Shown piece by piece: positions 24,633 to 38,122 of a DNA stretch of 64,000 bases. Within the stretch, counting starts at the first letter, position 1; the number at the start of each line of letters is the position of its first letter. The translations under genes and the position numbers were made by a program. Below the pieces are notes generated by a model. That model was not told the origin of the DNA. It saw only the letters and a list, made by a program, of their open reading frames with translations, and searched no databases. The stretch is from Batrachochytrium dendrobatidis JAM81 (lineage: Eukaryota; Chytridiomycota; Chytridiomycetes; Rhizophydiales): NCBI RefSeq assembly GCF_000203795.2, contig NW_006281102.1:104567-168566 (forward strand), written 5' to 3'.

Positions 24633-25796
24633 ATTATAGCCGTACTCACGTAAAATGTGATTTTCTGTCTTGCAGTCATTGCCCCAATAAAAAATCTCAA
24701 TTTTTCCCAAAATAACGTTCATCATATGACGCATACAATCGAATTGTAGATTTGAGTTGGATTTTCTTTTTCAAATATGATCTTTCTCCATATCTGCATA
24801 GCCATGCATTGTAAAGTCGATAAGTTTAAGACTGAGTTCATGCATTAAAACTCGGATATTGGATTTAGCTTTTGATTGTCGATACAGCCAAATCTCTTAG
24901 TTTCAGATATGTTCGCGTTCTAGTTCAAGAATGCAGCTCGACATGCCAATCGCCTAATCTTTTGTAAAAGTCAGAGATTGAACAAGTATGTAATGTATTA
25001 GAACCATGATATGAGTGATGTTTAAACAGTTGTTTAGAGAATACAATGATGTAGAGTAAATTTGGTAGAGATTGGCATCCATCATTTCATGGGGCTGTTT
25101 ATTATACATTATGACACCCTTATTATAGTGGTTATGATCAAAAGATGAGGCGAGAGACCAGAATATAACAGGGATTTTAAAGCCGTACTCGTGTAGAATG
25201 GAACATTGGTTTCATCAGCCAGCTAGATGGGCTGCTTTGTTGTGGTGTGCTAAAAACAAACAGATAGAAGGATGATCTCGAATAGCCAGTAAGAGTCTGC
25301 CGCAACGTAGATTCAAGAAATTCAGTTGTTTTGGTATGCGTATAATTTATTGGTATAGCCTAGCAACTTGTCAATATATTGATGACGTTCAACTATACCG
25401 CTTGATAAGAGAATCCTAAACTTTGCAATCACGTCATTTTTGTCGATCAAAGCCAAGTACTTTTGAAGCTGTGGGTTCACCGCCGTATTTATGTAAAATA
25501 GAATACAAGAATGCCAAGCTACGCAAGAGAGCCAGTCTCATGGAATAACTGGTGTCAATCAACTGAACAGTATTGTCTTTGAACTCTTTTCAAGTTTCTC
25601 ATTTTCGTATAAAACAAGCGAGTTTGAGTTCACCTTGTTGATCATGCAATGCATGGCTATGTCACAAGATAAGAAAGGGATAGTTTATACTATGAATAAA
25701 GAACCGAGTGTTCAACCAGTGCAGTTGATATTTGGTTTTAAAGCAAAATACTGCAAGAGAACAAGCGTTTCATTTTGCGTGAATACAGCGGTAAAA
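24633..25796. mobile_element. cluster of MITE-like copies upstream of the P450-fold gene
   Basis: Left-type ends occur at 24633 (TTATAGCCGTACTCACGTAA), 25176 (TTTTAAAGCCGTACTCGTGT) and 25479 (ACCGCCGTATTTATGTAAAA). A right-type end lies at 25769-25796 (GCGTGAATACAGCGGTAAAA). Body blocks shared with the other copies include CATCATATGACGCATACAAT near 24720 and GGCATCCATCATTTCATG near 25075, the latter matching 56945 on. The arrangement suggests repeated or nested insertion. The right end lies 54 bp before the next start codon. Confidence 0.55.
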
Positions 25797-25850
25797 CGTT
25801 GGTGACCATCTGAAATATCTGTTCAGTATCGCACTCGTTGTTACTGTTAA

Positions 25851-28189
25851 ATGTTCAACATTCTAGACACTCAGAGACTAGCACTGTCTTTTCATGCATT
25901 ACAGACAGTCGTTTATACTGCCATTGTTGTGTTAGTTGCCACTACATTCTTGTTTTGGGCAACTGGTCGTCCTACAAGTGCTCCTCCTGGTCCACAGCCA
26001 TGGCCTTTTTTTGGAAACAAGTGGATTATTGATAGGTGCTGCTTTGGACTATGATATGAATATGTTTTCCAAGAATGCATTTTCTCGTCGTATGTGCTTG
26101 TTGGCTGGTTTCTCATGCCAAATGTGGATTTTAGATACAAGAACAATCAGCAATTTCATAAACTGCAAACTTGGCTAACGACCAACTATGGTCAGATCAC
26201 CATGCTTTACTTTTATTCAAAGTATGTTGATCTAAAGTCTTGTAACTCTTATCTGGAATAATCTTATCTTGGCGTCAGTTCTGCAATCCAAACAGTTATG
26301 ACGTTGCACTAATACTTGTTCATGTTCAGGCGCATTGTGTTTGTTAGCAGCCCATTATATGCCAAGCAAATCTTGTCTAGTTCACTTTTTGTACAGGACG
26401 AAGAATCTGTCAAGCTATTCGAGTAATTCACCAATGACTAAAACTGCTAGAGTCCATTTGTACAAGTCTAACATTTCAGTTACAAACTTGCTTGTATCAC
26501 CCACTTTAATGCCATGTAATTACAGGGGAATCGTCGATATACCTAGTCCTGAAGATCGCAAACGGCATTTGAGTACAGTCAAGCAGCTTTCAATGGAGTT
26601 ACTCCATGCACGTATTTTAGATATTACCATGGAACGGACATTTAGAGTATTAATATCTTGGAATGAAAAGATTCGCATTGATTCAGAGAGGCTAGTGGTC
26701 GATCTTGATAATGTGTGCAAGGCTATTTCATTGGATATTTGGTAAGCCGTTATTCAGTACCATGGTATCTTTTATTTGTTTGGGTTACATGTTCTAATAT
26801 CGGAATTTAGCGGGCTTGGTATACTTTCAATGGATTTTGATGCCGTTACGGGTCTCCGGATTAAGCAAATCACATTGGTATAGCTTGTAGATTGCACTGC
26901 TATTAAAGTAGTTTGTTTACTAACCCTGCATGCTTTTTGCATTGCCAATAGAGCGAAATTGTGCTCAACAAAGTTGTTAGATTTTTACACCAACGAGCCA
27001 ACTTGGCACCTTTTGCATGGGCATATAACAAAGTCGGTATTACCTCGTCAGATCTTGTTAGCGCTCGAACCCACTTTAAGAGTGTTTTGAAAAGCTTGAT
27101 TCGCGAGCAATGTCATCCCTATGTCGATGATCCTTTGAGCTCTGTCAATATTATCCGTACTCTGTTGAAAGACTATGGCACTGATTTGGTAATGTTTTTT
27201 GAGTTGTTACTGGTTTAGTTTGCAGTATCATCTAACCCTATGTTTGATTTGTAAATTCCAGACACCTGAAAATGAGCAAGCCATTGGTGCTGATGTGTAT
27301 CGAGGAATGCTATGGTCCAATATGTAAGACTCAATATTACATTACATTGGTTTGTTTGTTGCGCTTTGGCTTCATTCACTATTCTGATACAGTGGATTGT
27401 GTCTAGGTTTCTTTCTTCTGCGCTTTCATTTGTATTTTTCGAGCTATTACAAAATGATGATGTTCGTGAAAAAGCAACTCAAGAGATTGATCGTGTTTGG
27501 AAGGCTACACATGGCAAAATTCAGCTGGACACGCTATCTCAGCTATTGTAAGAATGGGTTTATTTTTACACTATAATCACATAGAGCATATGGCATATGG
27601 CATATGTATGTTGTATCCGCCAATTTGATGATTTACGCTTTTTTCAAGATACGTTGAATGTGTTGTCAAGGAGTCGTTGCGATTGCATCCAGTATGTGCA
27701 TACCTGGTTAAAGAGTCTAAAGAATCGGTTAAAGTTGGAAACTATTTGTTTCCTACCGCAACTCAGTTTCGAATCTCTGTGATTGATTTGCATCAAGATC
27801 CTTTGATCTGGAATGACCCGTCCGCCTTTCTTCCACAACGATGGGAGAAAACAGATGCGAATACTCTCCCGTTCTATCCCTTTGGGGATGATCCTGATCT
27901 GGTTGTGCAAAAACTGGCACTTGTTCCTATAAAGGTAAGCACTATGCATACTCTCAATAGCACTGTGCAAACAAACCAGTTTAACATTTTCTGTCATGTA
28001 TTTGCACAGGCTGCCGTCGCCGTGTTTTTACGTCATATCAGTTTTGAACATGCCAAGAAAGACACTGCTGATGAGGTACCGAGTGCTACCCATGACATAG
28101 ATGCTTCTGGTGCTGTTTGCAAATTATACGATGAAAATAGTTTACTCGAGTGTATTGCGACTCAACGACCGCTTGATTCATTGCAATAA
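25851..28189 (+). CDS. cytochrome P450-fold protein lacking the haem-ligand cysteine
   Basis: Ten exons fit in phase: 25851-26020, 26135-26221, 26330-26422, 26526-26741, 26811-26877, 26952-27188, 27262-27323, 27407-27547, 27649-27934 and 28010-28189. They give 512 residues, a normal P450 length. P450 features present: an N-terminal membrane anchor (about 16-40, VVYTAIVVLVATTFLFW), a proline hinge PPGPQPWPFFGN, the K-helix ExxR (E366-S-L-R369) and the PERF-type FLPQRW. Features absent: the I-helix A-G-x-(D/E)-T motif reads SNMFL, and the Cys-loop F-x-x-G-x-x-x-C-x-G reads FYPFGDDPDLVVQKLA with no cysteine. Canonical haem-thiolate monooxygenase activity is therefore not expected. The frame is intact across nine introns, which argues against a young pseudogene. 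The first intron has a weak donor (GTGGAT) and is the least certain junction. Function is unknown; an ER-membrane pseudoenzyme is inferred. Confidence 0.8.
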
Positions 28190-28417
28190 AAACTTGTAAA
28201 CGCTCCTCGTGTATAGTTGGTAAATGATAACGAATATAGTTTTGGAAAGTTTAAACAAGTATAATAATCTCATTATTGGAGATGATGCGAATATTGGCAC
28301 ATTAGTTCATTGTACAATCAAGTTGCATTCTTTTCAAGGCGACTTGAAATTGTAGATATTACAATACGCTGACATGTATCGATCAAGTTTGACAAGCAAT
28401 GAATTCAAACTTTTCAT

Positions 28418-28501
28418 GACAAACTAGCAGTGCAAGATGAAGTCAAGTATAGCTGATTTGACAAACTAGCAGTGCAAGATGAAGTCAAGTATAGCTGATT
28501 T
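28418..28501. repeat. perfect 42-bp tandem duplication
   Basis: The unit beginning GACAAACTAGCAGTGCAAGA occurs at 28418-28459 and again at 28460-28501 with no difference that I can see. It lies in the 401-bp spacer (28190-28590) between the P450-fold gene and the next gene, about 90 bp before that gene's ATG. The rest of the spacer shows nothing else. Confidence 0.85.
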
Positions 28502-28590
28502 GACCAGCAATCATGTAGAATATGCAATTTGGAGTAAATCTGATAAAGTGTTGATGCAGGAATTTATCATTATTTCGGACTACAAACCAA

Positions 28591-31500
28591 ATGCAAACAA
28601 CTGGACAACATGCCAAGAAGAGTGGGAATGATGGGTTTATGCAGTCATTAGAGCAGAGTTTGACTGCTGCTACAAGATTGTTGAATCGCACTAGTAGACG
28701 CAGTCTGCATGTATCGGAAACTATAGCCAACCATCGTGATAAGAGCATAATCACTCCGCCATCAATAAACATCCCAGTTACTATAGATGAATTACTGCCA
28801 GAATCCAATGCTATTACCACAGCTTCAGTAGATGCATCGATACCCTCAGTTGTTCAGATGTCCACACCTGCAGATTTATTACAGACCACACTGAACCGAT
28901 TTAGAGAATCTGCTGTTATTCCTACCAATTCAACATCGCATCATCATGAAACATCTTTATCCAGTGCTACATCTCAAATGCGAGAATCTATCAAAACTTC
29001 AACTCCAAAAAGCAAAATATCTATCGACTCATCGACTCACTCCAAAGCAAGTGTCATTCAAGATACATCTCTAAATATAGATTCTCCTGTTTACCAGCGT
29101 CGTCGTGTGCTGTCATCCAAACAAAACAATCCACTCGCATCACAAAAACAATCTAGTTCAAAATCGGACACTGTTTCAATTGAACGGGCTGAAATGCAAC
29201 TATCAGATCTGGAGCGTTTGCAAGATCGAATGCATACCATTCATAGCAAAATTCTTCATCAGCAACAGTCTCTTATTCAAACCCAGTCAGAAAATGTCCA
29301 CAAACAAGCTAGTTTACAAATGGGATATATGAATACTTTGCAAGCGCGGCAGAGTCAGAGTCAGTTTAATCAAATGAGGCAAATGAGAAAACTTTACACA
29401 CAAGAGGCTGCTGCGTGGATTGAAGAAGGAGAGGTGGCTGCTGAAAGGATCGAGCAGTTGGATCGTGCTAGAGCTAAACGGGAACAAAAAATATCAATCA
29501 AGCCAATAGACTCATTGCCCTCAGCTGATATTCACTCCAATAGATCTTTTGTAAATGAAGCGCATGTATTGGATGCAAAAAATAAGATGCGCGGGTCCAC
29601 AACGACTGTAACTCCTACACATTCTCTTCAAGATACATCAGATTTACAAAAACAATCGCAAAATACTAGTGCAGGTATTGCGGATCAATTTGAATCAATT
29701 CCTTCAGAGCTTAAAGTGCAGTTGGATACACTTCATTCAGAGTTTAATAGCGTTATAAAAGCAGTCAACGTGCTACGCGAAGCAATTACATCTCAAAAAA
29801 CCCATTCTAAGGAACCATACACGCAAGAATCAGTTAATGTAGATACTAGAACAGCTGATCAAAACATAATCACATCGGATAGTTTACAAGATATCAAGAA
29901 ACTGCTACAGATATCGCCGCTGGATGCAATTCTGGCTGCTCGTCAATCTGATCGTCGTGATTTGGAGTTGCGACATCAAAAAAGAAACATGGGTGCTTCT
30001 TTAGTTGTTAATCATAGTAGTACAGCAAAAAATGGCGAAGTGGCTTCAAATCAGTCACAACCGACTTTTTTATCCACTGCAGAAACTCCATTTCAAACAA
30101 AGGAGCGGTTCAACTACGCACAGGTCCACCAGCGCGTAGCCGAACTTGGATTGAAACGAGATGCGCTTTTGAATGACTACCGTAATGATACTACTACTCC
30201 AGATTACTTTCAAAACTCCATCTCCATGTTAGAATCACAATGGCTTAAAAAAAGTCAATCAGATGGATTATCATCAACTCGGCTTAATACTTTTGATGAT
30301 GCTCATGTCAAAGCGCAGGTGGATAAAGCAATTAGTCAAGTAGTATTCAAACAAAAGTTTGATGAAATGCGCGGGCACAAACCCACATTATCAGTTCATC
30401 CCAAGTCAGCAATTCAAAGTAGAGTTGAGCCAAGTGCTGTTTTTAAATCTACAATTCATTATAGTGAGGACCTTGTACCAACCAGGAGTAGTCAGAAACG
30501 TGGGTCGTTAAATACAATATCAGCATTAGAAGATCCAAACACATTGCCCATTCAGAAAAATGCTACATTCGTTCAAAAACATTCAATTCCTAAATATACA
30601 TTTAAAGAACCCATGGCAAGTTTAAATTTTCCTCAATCAAAGCCAACCCCAATAGTGCGTTCATCAAAGCCCATACACCAATCAAATATGCCTTTACAAT
30701 CACGGCCTTTTGCTCATCAGGATCAGCTAGCGTCTGCGCTTGAGTATCAGCATCAAATGACTCCTCCTCAGCCACAGCCATATCCATCAACAGAACCAAG
30801 TCCAACTTCACCACTGCGCGCACTACATTCTCAAAGAATTGGTCAATCTTCGCCAAGACCACCCAACTTTTACAACGTCAGACTTTCTAACGCACCCGTG
30901 TTTCTCAGACGTACTTCTATTCGACCACCAAGTTTGTTGTTTCTGGATCACACTGCAAAGAAACTGGACAAAGTGAAAGATGCTTTACCACGTCAAAACT
31001 CCAGTCCAACTCGCACAAAATCTAATCAATCACCCATTGCTTTGCAGCATAAGACTTTGGCAACAATGACGGATCCACAATGTGTAGATACACCAACCCA
31101 AACATATCCTATTCCACCACAAGAACCATATAATCCTATCGAGTCTATACGTATATTGAATGATTCTGTTATTCAAGCGACTGTGATGCATGATAAGAGC
31201 CAGGAAACAATGCCAATAATGGTTAGCTTAGGAACTCAAGTCAGTCCGTCTGTTTCTATACATACCCATCCTACTAAAAATCTGAATATCACTACTCGTA
31301 CCGTTCCTGCGTCTACAAAATCTACTGGTGTGCAACATTCTAGTCCTGATTGTAATGTATCAGTTCAATATAGCACTCCAGACGAAAGCAGTAGCGAATC
31401 GTGGATAAATACCGTTTCTGTATCTCGGCCATTGGTACCTGCACAACAAAAAAGAGCACGACAGTCTAAATCTCGGGATGACTTTTTACTCCAGCAGAAT

Positions 31501-34385
31501 ACGCTAAAATTGATCAACAAGGATTATAATGACGATCAGCTGGAACGACGTATCGCAGAATGGATCCAAAACGAGGTTTTGTTAAAGATGCTAGTCAAAC
31601 CTACTTTGAATGCATCTTCCATAAAGTCTGTTGAGCCTGTTGTTGAAGCGCAAGTTCAAACTGAGCCATTTGTTGCCACACCTATACCTGAGCAAGTAGA
31701 GAAGCTACAGTCACCTCAGCTTACCAAACACTTTTCACAAATCACTCAAACCGAGTGTTTACAGATAAATTCATCCGATTCACCCGATTCAGTCGTTGTA
31801 ATAGATGCTGCAGCAGAGTCTTTGCATTCTGACAGTTTAATCCCAAAATACCAATTTAAAGCCGTGGATATTCAAAATTATATAGAAGATTTGATTACAA
31901 AAATTACAGAACTTGAACTCTCCACTATAACCATACAGGCAATCCAAGAAACCAATCAAGAGATGGCAGAGGAGGCTTTATGGCTTGATGCACAGGAAGC
32001 ACGAAAACAAGAGTTGGCTGAAATGGAACGAAAATGCGAACAGGCGAAATTGGAACGAGAAAAACTAATGCAAGAGATGGAACGGCTCAAAACTGATATA
32101 ACATTAAAGCGAGAAAGAGCTGAATTGGACGAGATTGAGCGGATAGAGCGAGTAAGTGCTGAAAAAATCGCACGGGAGGCAGAAACTGAACGTAATAGGG
32201 TAAAGACCATTGCCAATAATGCTGAAGAACAGGCAATGCGATTGGAAAGTGAATGGCGTCGTCAAATGGAAGCCGACATGTTAAAACGGATCGATGCTGA
32301 ACATAAAATTTCTGCAAACCAGTTGGCAGAGGACCAAGATTTGCGTGACAGACTGAAGCGAATAGAAGAGTCATTGATGCAAAACAACATTGAAAAACCA
32401 GCACAGTTACCTATAGTTGGCGATGCATGCACTTTAGAGTCGGCTGTGATGGATTCATCCACCTCTGATACAGATACACGCGAACCAATAATAAGCGCCG
32501 ACTCGTCTGGATCAGTTGTACAGTCGGTAGGTTATATTGAAGTTGATTGTAGTGCTGAATGATTGAATAGGCTCTAATTTTTAATATTAGCAGGCACATT
32601 CACAGAATAGTTCTCATTCTTGCGCTGACACGTCTGCGCCAATAGTTTCTACAACTGAGACAACATCAATAGGGTTTAGTGTTTTGTCAACAAATCCTTC
32701 TGAAGGGGAGATAATGACTGGAGTTTTCAGGTAAATGATGTTTGATTTTGCTTATAGAGTATCTGTAAATGTAATTGAATTTAATATACAATTCATTTTC
32801 AATATTTGCTAACCATAAACTGAATAGTGAGGGTGAAGTGGTTGGAAACTTGACTAGACAAGCCATCAACTTGATTGTTCATCAAGATCAGCAAGGCAAT
32901 TTACCTTCTGACTTGGACAGCACGTCCTATGGCGGAATGAAATCTGAAATTCAAGATATACCGACTACTACAGCAAATCAAATCAAATCAACCGAGCCGA
33001 ATCAAACAATTCAGTTTGATTTACCAGATTCAGATTCGAATTTACTTGCAAATTCGTCGTCTAATCATACTACCTCGAGTGGTCAAGTAGCATCTCCTGG
33101 AGAAATATCTGTTCTTGAAACTCCTGAAAGTAAGTTGATTATTTCTTGTCGTATTGTTTTTGTGTAAGTTGGCTGATTTAAAATATTAAACACATGCGAT
33201 TTAGTCACTTTGTCAAGATCAAGTCCAACGGAACTGTCGTTAAAACATCCGAGTAGTGTAGCAGCTACACGTTTTGTTGATAAACCAGTATTACTTTCCA
33301 ATCCAGCCATTGATAGACCAGACACTCAATCAAGTCAATCAGGTAGTTCTTTGGATTATTTAACTCAACAGAAGCCTCAAGTCCCGAATTCATTGCAAGC
33401 ACATGATTCAAATTTACCCCAGTCATCATTCAATGATTCAACACCCACAAGTTCACTTACAGAGATACTTTATGTGCCAAGCAATCCTGTTCAACTTTTG
33501 AACGAGTCTCGACAGCATTCAGTGTTTCCACCAACAGTGAACGTGCCTATTTCAGTAGATACTGCCAACTTATCCAGCGCGAGTTTGTCCGTGGATAATA
33601 AACTTGACATGACATATGATCAACAAACAACGGTTGGACAAGTTACGATGATGGAGACTGGCTCAATTGATGAAATATACCGCCCTTCCATTTCTACCAC
33701 AACACACCAGCAGATTTCATCAATTCTTGTCAACACAAAGCCCAAAAGTGATGGCACTGATATGGCCAACCACGATCAGCTTGGTACCAATTCCATATCA
33801 CCTAATGAACCACTAGAGAGCATGAATGAAAGTAGTGTCATAGATCCACATCAGTCAAGTCAATCGGAATCTCAGTCTCATTTGCCACTGCCGACACGAT
33901 TGATAACAAATGACGAAAGTATATTTTCTACAAATCAGTCAACATCGTCATTCAGCAGACGTACCCAGCAACACCTTCTTCCTGACCCATTTGAAGTTAT
34001 GAGTGGGTTTGATTCAGAGAATTCTAATAGAGATACTGAGCAAGAACTATACCAGTTTAGTGAAACAACTCCTTTTAAAACAAGTAGATCTCGGTAATCA
34101 TTTTCAAATTTTGTAATCTTGCTGGCTGTTGATTTACTTGAGCTGGTTTATGATATTGAAAGTGCTTACACTGACTACTTTTTGACAAACCTATTTTCAA
34201 CTAGGCTACCGATATCTACCAAAGATTCGACTACTGGATCACCACCAGATTCTCACTCGCACTCCAACACTCATGAAGATCTATCAGTCACGTTTGAACG
34301 AATATCTGCGATTGAAACGGGTCACGAAGCTGTAGATGCGTATGGTATACATGAAGATAGTTCCGAGTCGCTCAATCTGTCTTGA
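28591..34385 (+). CDS. very long low-complexity and coiled-coil protein, possibly centrosomal (TALPID3-like)
   Basis: The main frame runs on past its local stop by splicing. Exons 28591-32526, 32591-32730, 32828-33129, 33205-34093 and 34205-34385 are phase-consistent and give 1815 residues. The N-terminal half is Ser/Thr/Gln/Pro-rich with scattered helices (about 200-310, 370-400). A strong charged coiled coil lies at about 1100-1270 (EEALWLDAQEARKQELAEME and following), after a segment reading LERRIAEWIQNEVLLKML. Across the first two splice junctions are closely spaced SEGE-type motifs (NPSEGEIMTGVFSEGEVVGN), then an acidic Ser-rich tail. The combination of a coiled coil with C-terminal repeated GE motifs loosely recalls TALPID3/KIAA0586, a basal-body protein that a flagellated fungus could have. 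That is weak resemblance only. No enzyme domain is seen. Confidence 0.7.
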
Positions 34386-34486
34386 GTCAATCTAAACGCA
34401 TCGATTTTAATAAAACCGAATTATGCAGTCGTTCACACACTGGAATAAAAATATATTGCGTGACTATTATAAATGATTCAATTATC

Positions 34487-37400
34487 ATGAATGAATGTGC
34501 AATTCGTGAATCGACTTTGAAGCGAATCTTGAAAATAGTTTGACAAAAATTGCAACGAGTGTAAAAACTCGACCATTTCAGCAGTTAACACTACGACTGA
34601 ATGGTATCACACATGCATCGACTACAAGTAAGACCAGTTACACAGGAATTACAACTACCACAATTAGGAAATGCTCGACCATGGGTAAGACATTTTTCGA
34701 TTTATTCCGAATGACTAAAGTTGATCAACGAGACTCTTGCAGTGATGTGAATCGACTCAATGTCAGCCAGACTACCATTATCACCGATTCGGTACTCATT
34801 GAGTTAGAATTGACCAACAATGAGGTTTTGATGTATAATTTAGAGAATGAATCTAATGGCCGTGAGTGAGCAAGACCCATATCTTATGTTTATTGCATTG
34901 CATGATTACATCAACTGTTATCGAATAGTTCAAAAATACCAACCTCGCATACAAGTGTCGCATGTGCTTCATACACATACAGTGAGTTGATGATTTTTAG
35001 TTTACGAATTGATGATATAATTGTCAGATTGCTGACTGGCCAGATGTGGAATCTTGAACTACTGCAATTGTCAGTTTGATTTATAATATTAATATCATTT
35101 CAACTATCATTCTAGGACGAACCTATTAATGCCATACGGATTGGTAGGTTGGGGTTAGAGGAAGTGTTGATATCTGCAGACGACAGTGGTCAGATACGAG
35201 TGTTTTTCCCTTCAAATTTATGTCGTACACCCATATCGTTAAGGTAGTTGTTGACGAATGGCTATTTTCAAGAAAGTTGATTTTTAAGCTTAACCACATT
35301 TATTTTGTGATGGGTTTTAATCCAGTGCAGGAATATCTGCATGGGGATGTGCGACCTTTGGTCCATCTCGACTTCTTGCAATCTCAACAAATGCACATAC
35401 TATTCGTGTATGGGATATGTCGACACATCTACCTCAAGATTCACGTTCAGATCAGACACATACCACTGCATCTTCATTCGAATTATCCGAGTTGCCATCA
35501 GCTTTACAATCACCTGATTTATCAAGACCGGAATCGCATACTACTGAACATCATTTTAGACAGTATTCAGACTATCAGCTAGGACAGGGTTTAACTACTA
35601 GAGAGCTGGTTGGACATAGCCACAATGTTCCATGTATAGATTTTTCACCATGTGGAAAGTATATTATATCTAGTTCAATAGGTAAAACATGTCATTTCAA
35701 ACCAACTGAAACCATCTCTGCAAGCACAATGATTTGACAATCTCACATGCTGCTGTGTTTGCTTATTACAGATGAAACATGCCGAGTATGGGATATTTCA
35801 ACAGGAGAAACCACATTATGTAAGAAAATTGGATCAGAATGGAACTGGACATGCCGAGCAATTGAAACACAAGACATCAAGAATTTGCTACATACAGATC
35901 CAGTGTGGTCAGCAGCACCAGGAAGCTCTTTCAACCCATTTGCAGAGTGCAATCCGTCATACCAGGAAGCTGTACCGTTTTTGAGCAGATTGTATCAAAC
36001 ATTGGTGGATAACGGACATCGCGTGCTACCATCTAACGAGATTTTTGATGGATTAAATTGGACGAGAAGTACCAACACTCCTTTAGTCAACCAACAAGAA
36101 AATTTGCCGACAGATTTGAATCCTTCTGTTGTAGAGGATGAGGGCGATGCATCTCAGCTGAATTCCGACGCAGAAGACAACAACATAATCCTAGCCGCCA
36201 ACGAGAATAACCATTTGATGCAATATTCATCACACGAACAATCGACAATATCTGCACAATCTGCTGTGCAAACTACCCGTTCTTTAAACGAAACTGTTCC
36301 AGTATCTACTCTTCCATGGCGTGGATTTACTCAATCCGAAACACTCAACATCATAGAGTATTCTCAAGATATTCTTCACGGTGTGATGAATATGCCACGT
36401 GGAGCTTCAATGCAAGTTGTAGCAGCTGCTCAAGTGCAATCTGCTATGCATGCTCATCAACAACTTACATCCGCATTGCTCAATTTAGAGTCTAGTTCAT
36501 CTGAAAGCGAAAATGCTAGCATACATGAATATCAGGCGAATATGCATATGGGAGAAACGGATGACGGTGATAATGAATGGGAGGACACATCGTTTGAATC
36601 AGCTTCCGAATACAGCTCTGATTCCTCAATACGTATCGATTTTAATGCATCTAGTGAAAATACTCGCAATATTTCTGTAAATGCCGCTGGAGATTTTTTA
36701 GACAACTCGGACATGGCTCCACCGACTCTATCCACTGAACCATCGTCTTCATCTACAGCAACATTTAAACGCCGCAAAATGACATATTCGAAATTGCGTA
36801 AGCCAGAAATAGACAATATCGCTCCACCTCAAACATTTCCAGCATTTATGATTATTTACACGACGGCCGAGGACCTGTTTCTATTAAACGGAAACACGCT
36901 TGCAGTTGAATGTCGTGTTGCCAAAATTCTTTCTGGATGGAATTTACAACGAGCGTATCGTGGGCTGGAACGTTGAGTATTCATTTGAATATTATGGATT
37001 TGCAAGTTTATGTATTGTGAATTTGGGTTATTGTTGATAACCTTTTAGATTTTTAAATTAAATAATTGTATATGTTTAGGATTGAGCATGACTGAATGGA
37101 TTCCAGAACTTAGTGTGGCAGTAGTGGCCAGTCAACGAGGAAAATTAGCACTTGTCAGGATTGTTAGGTGAATGAATTGACGTCATGTGTAGAGTTTAAA
37201 TGAAATTGTACTCATGATAATGCATTTTAATGTTGATTGATTATACAGGACAACGGATGATACTGGCCATATAAAATTCTCAATGGTAATTTGAGTTGGT
37301 TTATACGGTTTATCAATACTTTGTGACTTGACATAAACATTGCTTATTGGTTATATTTACATGTTTATTTCCAGTGTCTGGAATGCTGGCTACCACTTCA

Positions 37401-37650
37401 CACAGCATCACTTGCGCCAATACTTGGAATGTCAATCTCACGTCATATATCTACTCTTGATCCATCTCTAACCTATTTTCGTCTATACATTGGTATGAAG
37501 TGCATCTCTGCTGCTCAACCGTGTCAATTCTAATCATTAACCATCATTACCTAATTGTATACAATTGTCATGATCCAACTAGTTACATACGATAGCAAGC
37601 TGTATGTCTATGAAATAAGATCACAATCAACACATCTGAGCGTATTTTGA
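34487..37650 (+). CDS. CRT10-like WD40-repeat protein
   Basis: A WD40-type protein interrupted by a long acidic Ser-rich insert (about 36080-36820). Clear exons include 35116-35236 (DEPINAIRIGRLGLEEVLIS, then DDSGQIRVF), 35332-35682 (ISAWGCATFG, HTIRVWDM, LVGHSHNVPCIDFSPCGKYI), 35772-36974, about 37081-37167 (MTEWIPELSVAVVASQRGKL), about 37250-37285, 37374-37490 and a last one ending YDSKLYVYEIRSQSTHLSVF with its stop at 37648. The order of motifs, with the late W-I-P-E-L block followed by a PILGMSIS block, matches the fungal CRT10 family. Yeast CRT10 negatively regulates ribonucleotide-reductase genes. The 5' end is not settled: the first in-frame exon around 34540-34860 has no good ATG, and 34487 is only a candidate start reached by splicing. 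Confidence 0.6.
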
Positions 37651-38122
37651 CTGGATATTTAAATTCAAGTTATTGCATTCGATTCATCTTATAACTGTTT
37701 TTTATATGTTCAAACATTTAATTTATATACTACTATTATTTTGGCATTGGACTTTGTTTTCAACATTTAAATTGTATTTTAGGCCGAGTGTTGGAAATGA
37801 TTTGGTATTGCAATGATTGGCCAATCCAAATTTCAAATCTCAATAAAATAGATTGGTCTGAAAAACAAGTTAAAAGTCTGTAAATATCAACATTGTTTTT
37901 GTAGACGGTATTATTCAAGTTTGAGCCATGTGTATGGAATAATATGTATTCCAATGGGAATCTAAAACAGTATTTATTAGATGATCATTTCCATAATTAA
38001 AATCAAAACAGATGAGATAATAAACTCAAACGGCTGTTGACATCCAACAAGTATACACAAAGTAAAGTAAAACGAGCATGTGTATAATATATTGTTTAAA
38101 GGATAGAATATGTCTGAGAAGC
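37651..38122. other. convergent spacer, no gene seen
   Basis: 472 bp, very AT-rich, between the 3' ends of the CRT10-like gene (+) and TRAPPC13 (-). I see nothing beyond the two 3' untranslated regions. Confidence 0.5.

Noticed and set aside
25851..28189. Calling the P450-fold gene a pseudogene
   Set aside because: No in-frame stop or frameshift is needed, ten exons join in phase, and the length is normal. Loss of key residues alone points to a pseudoenzyme.
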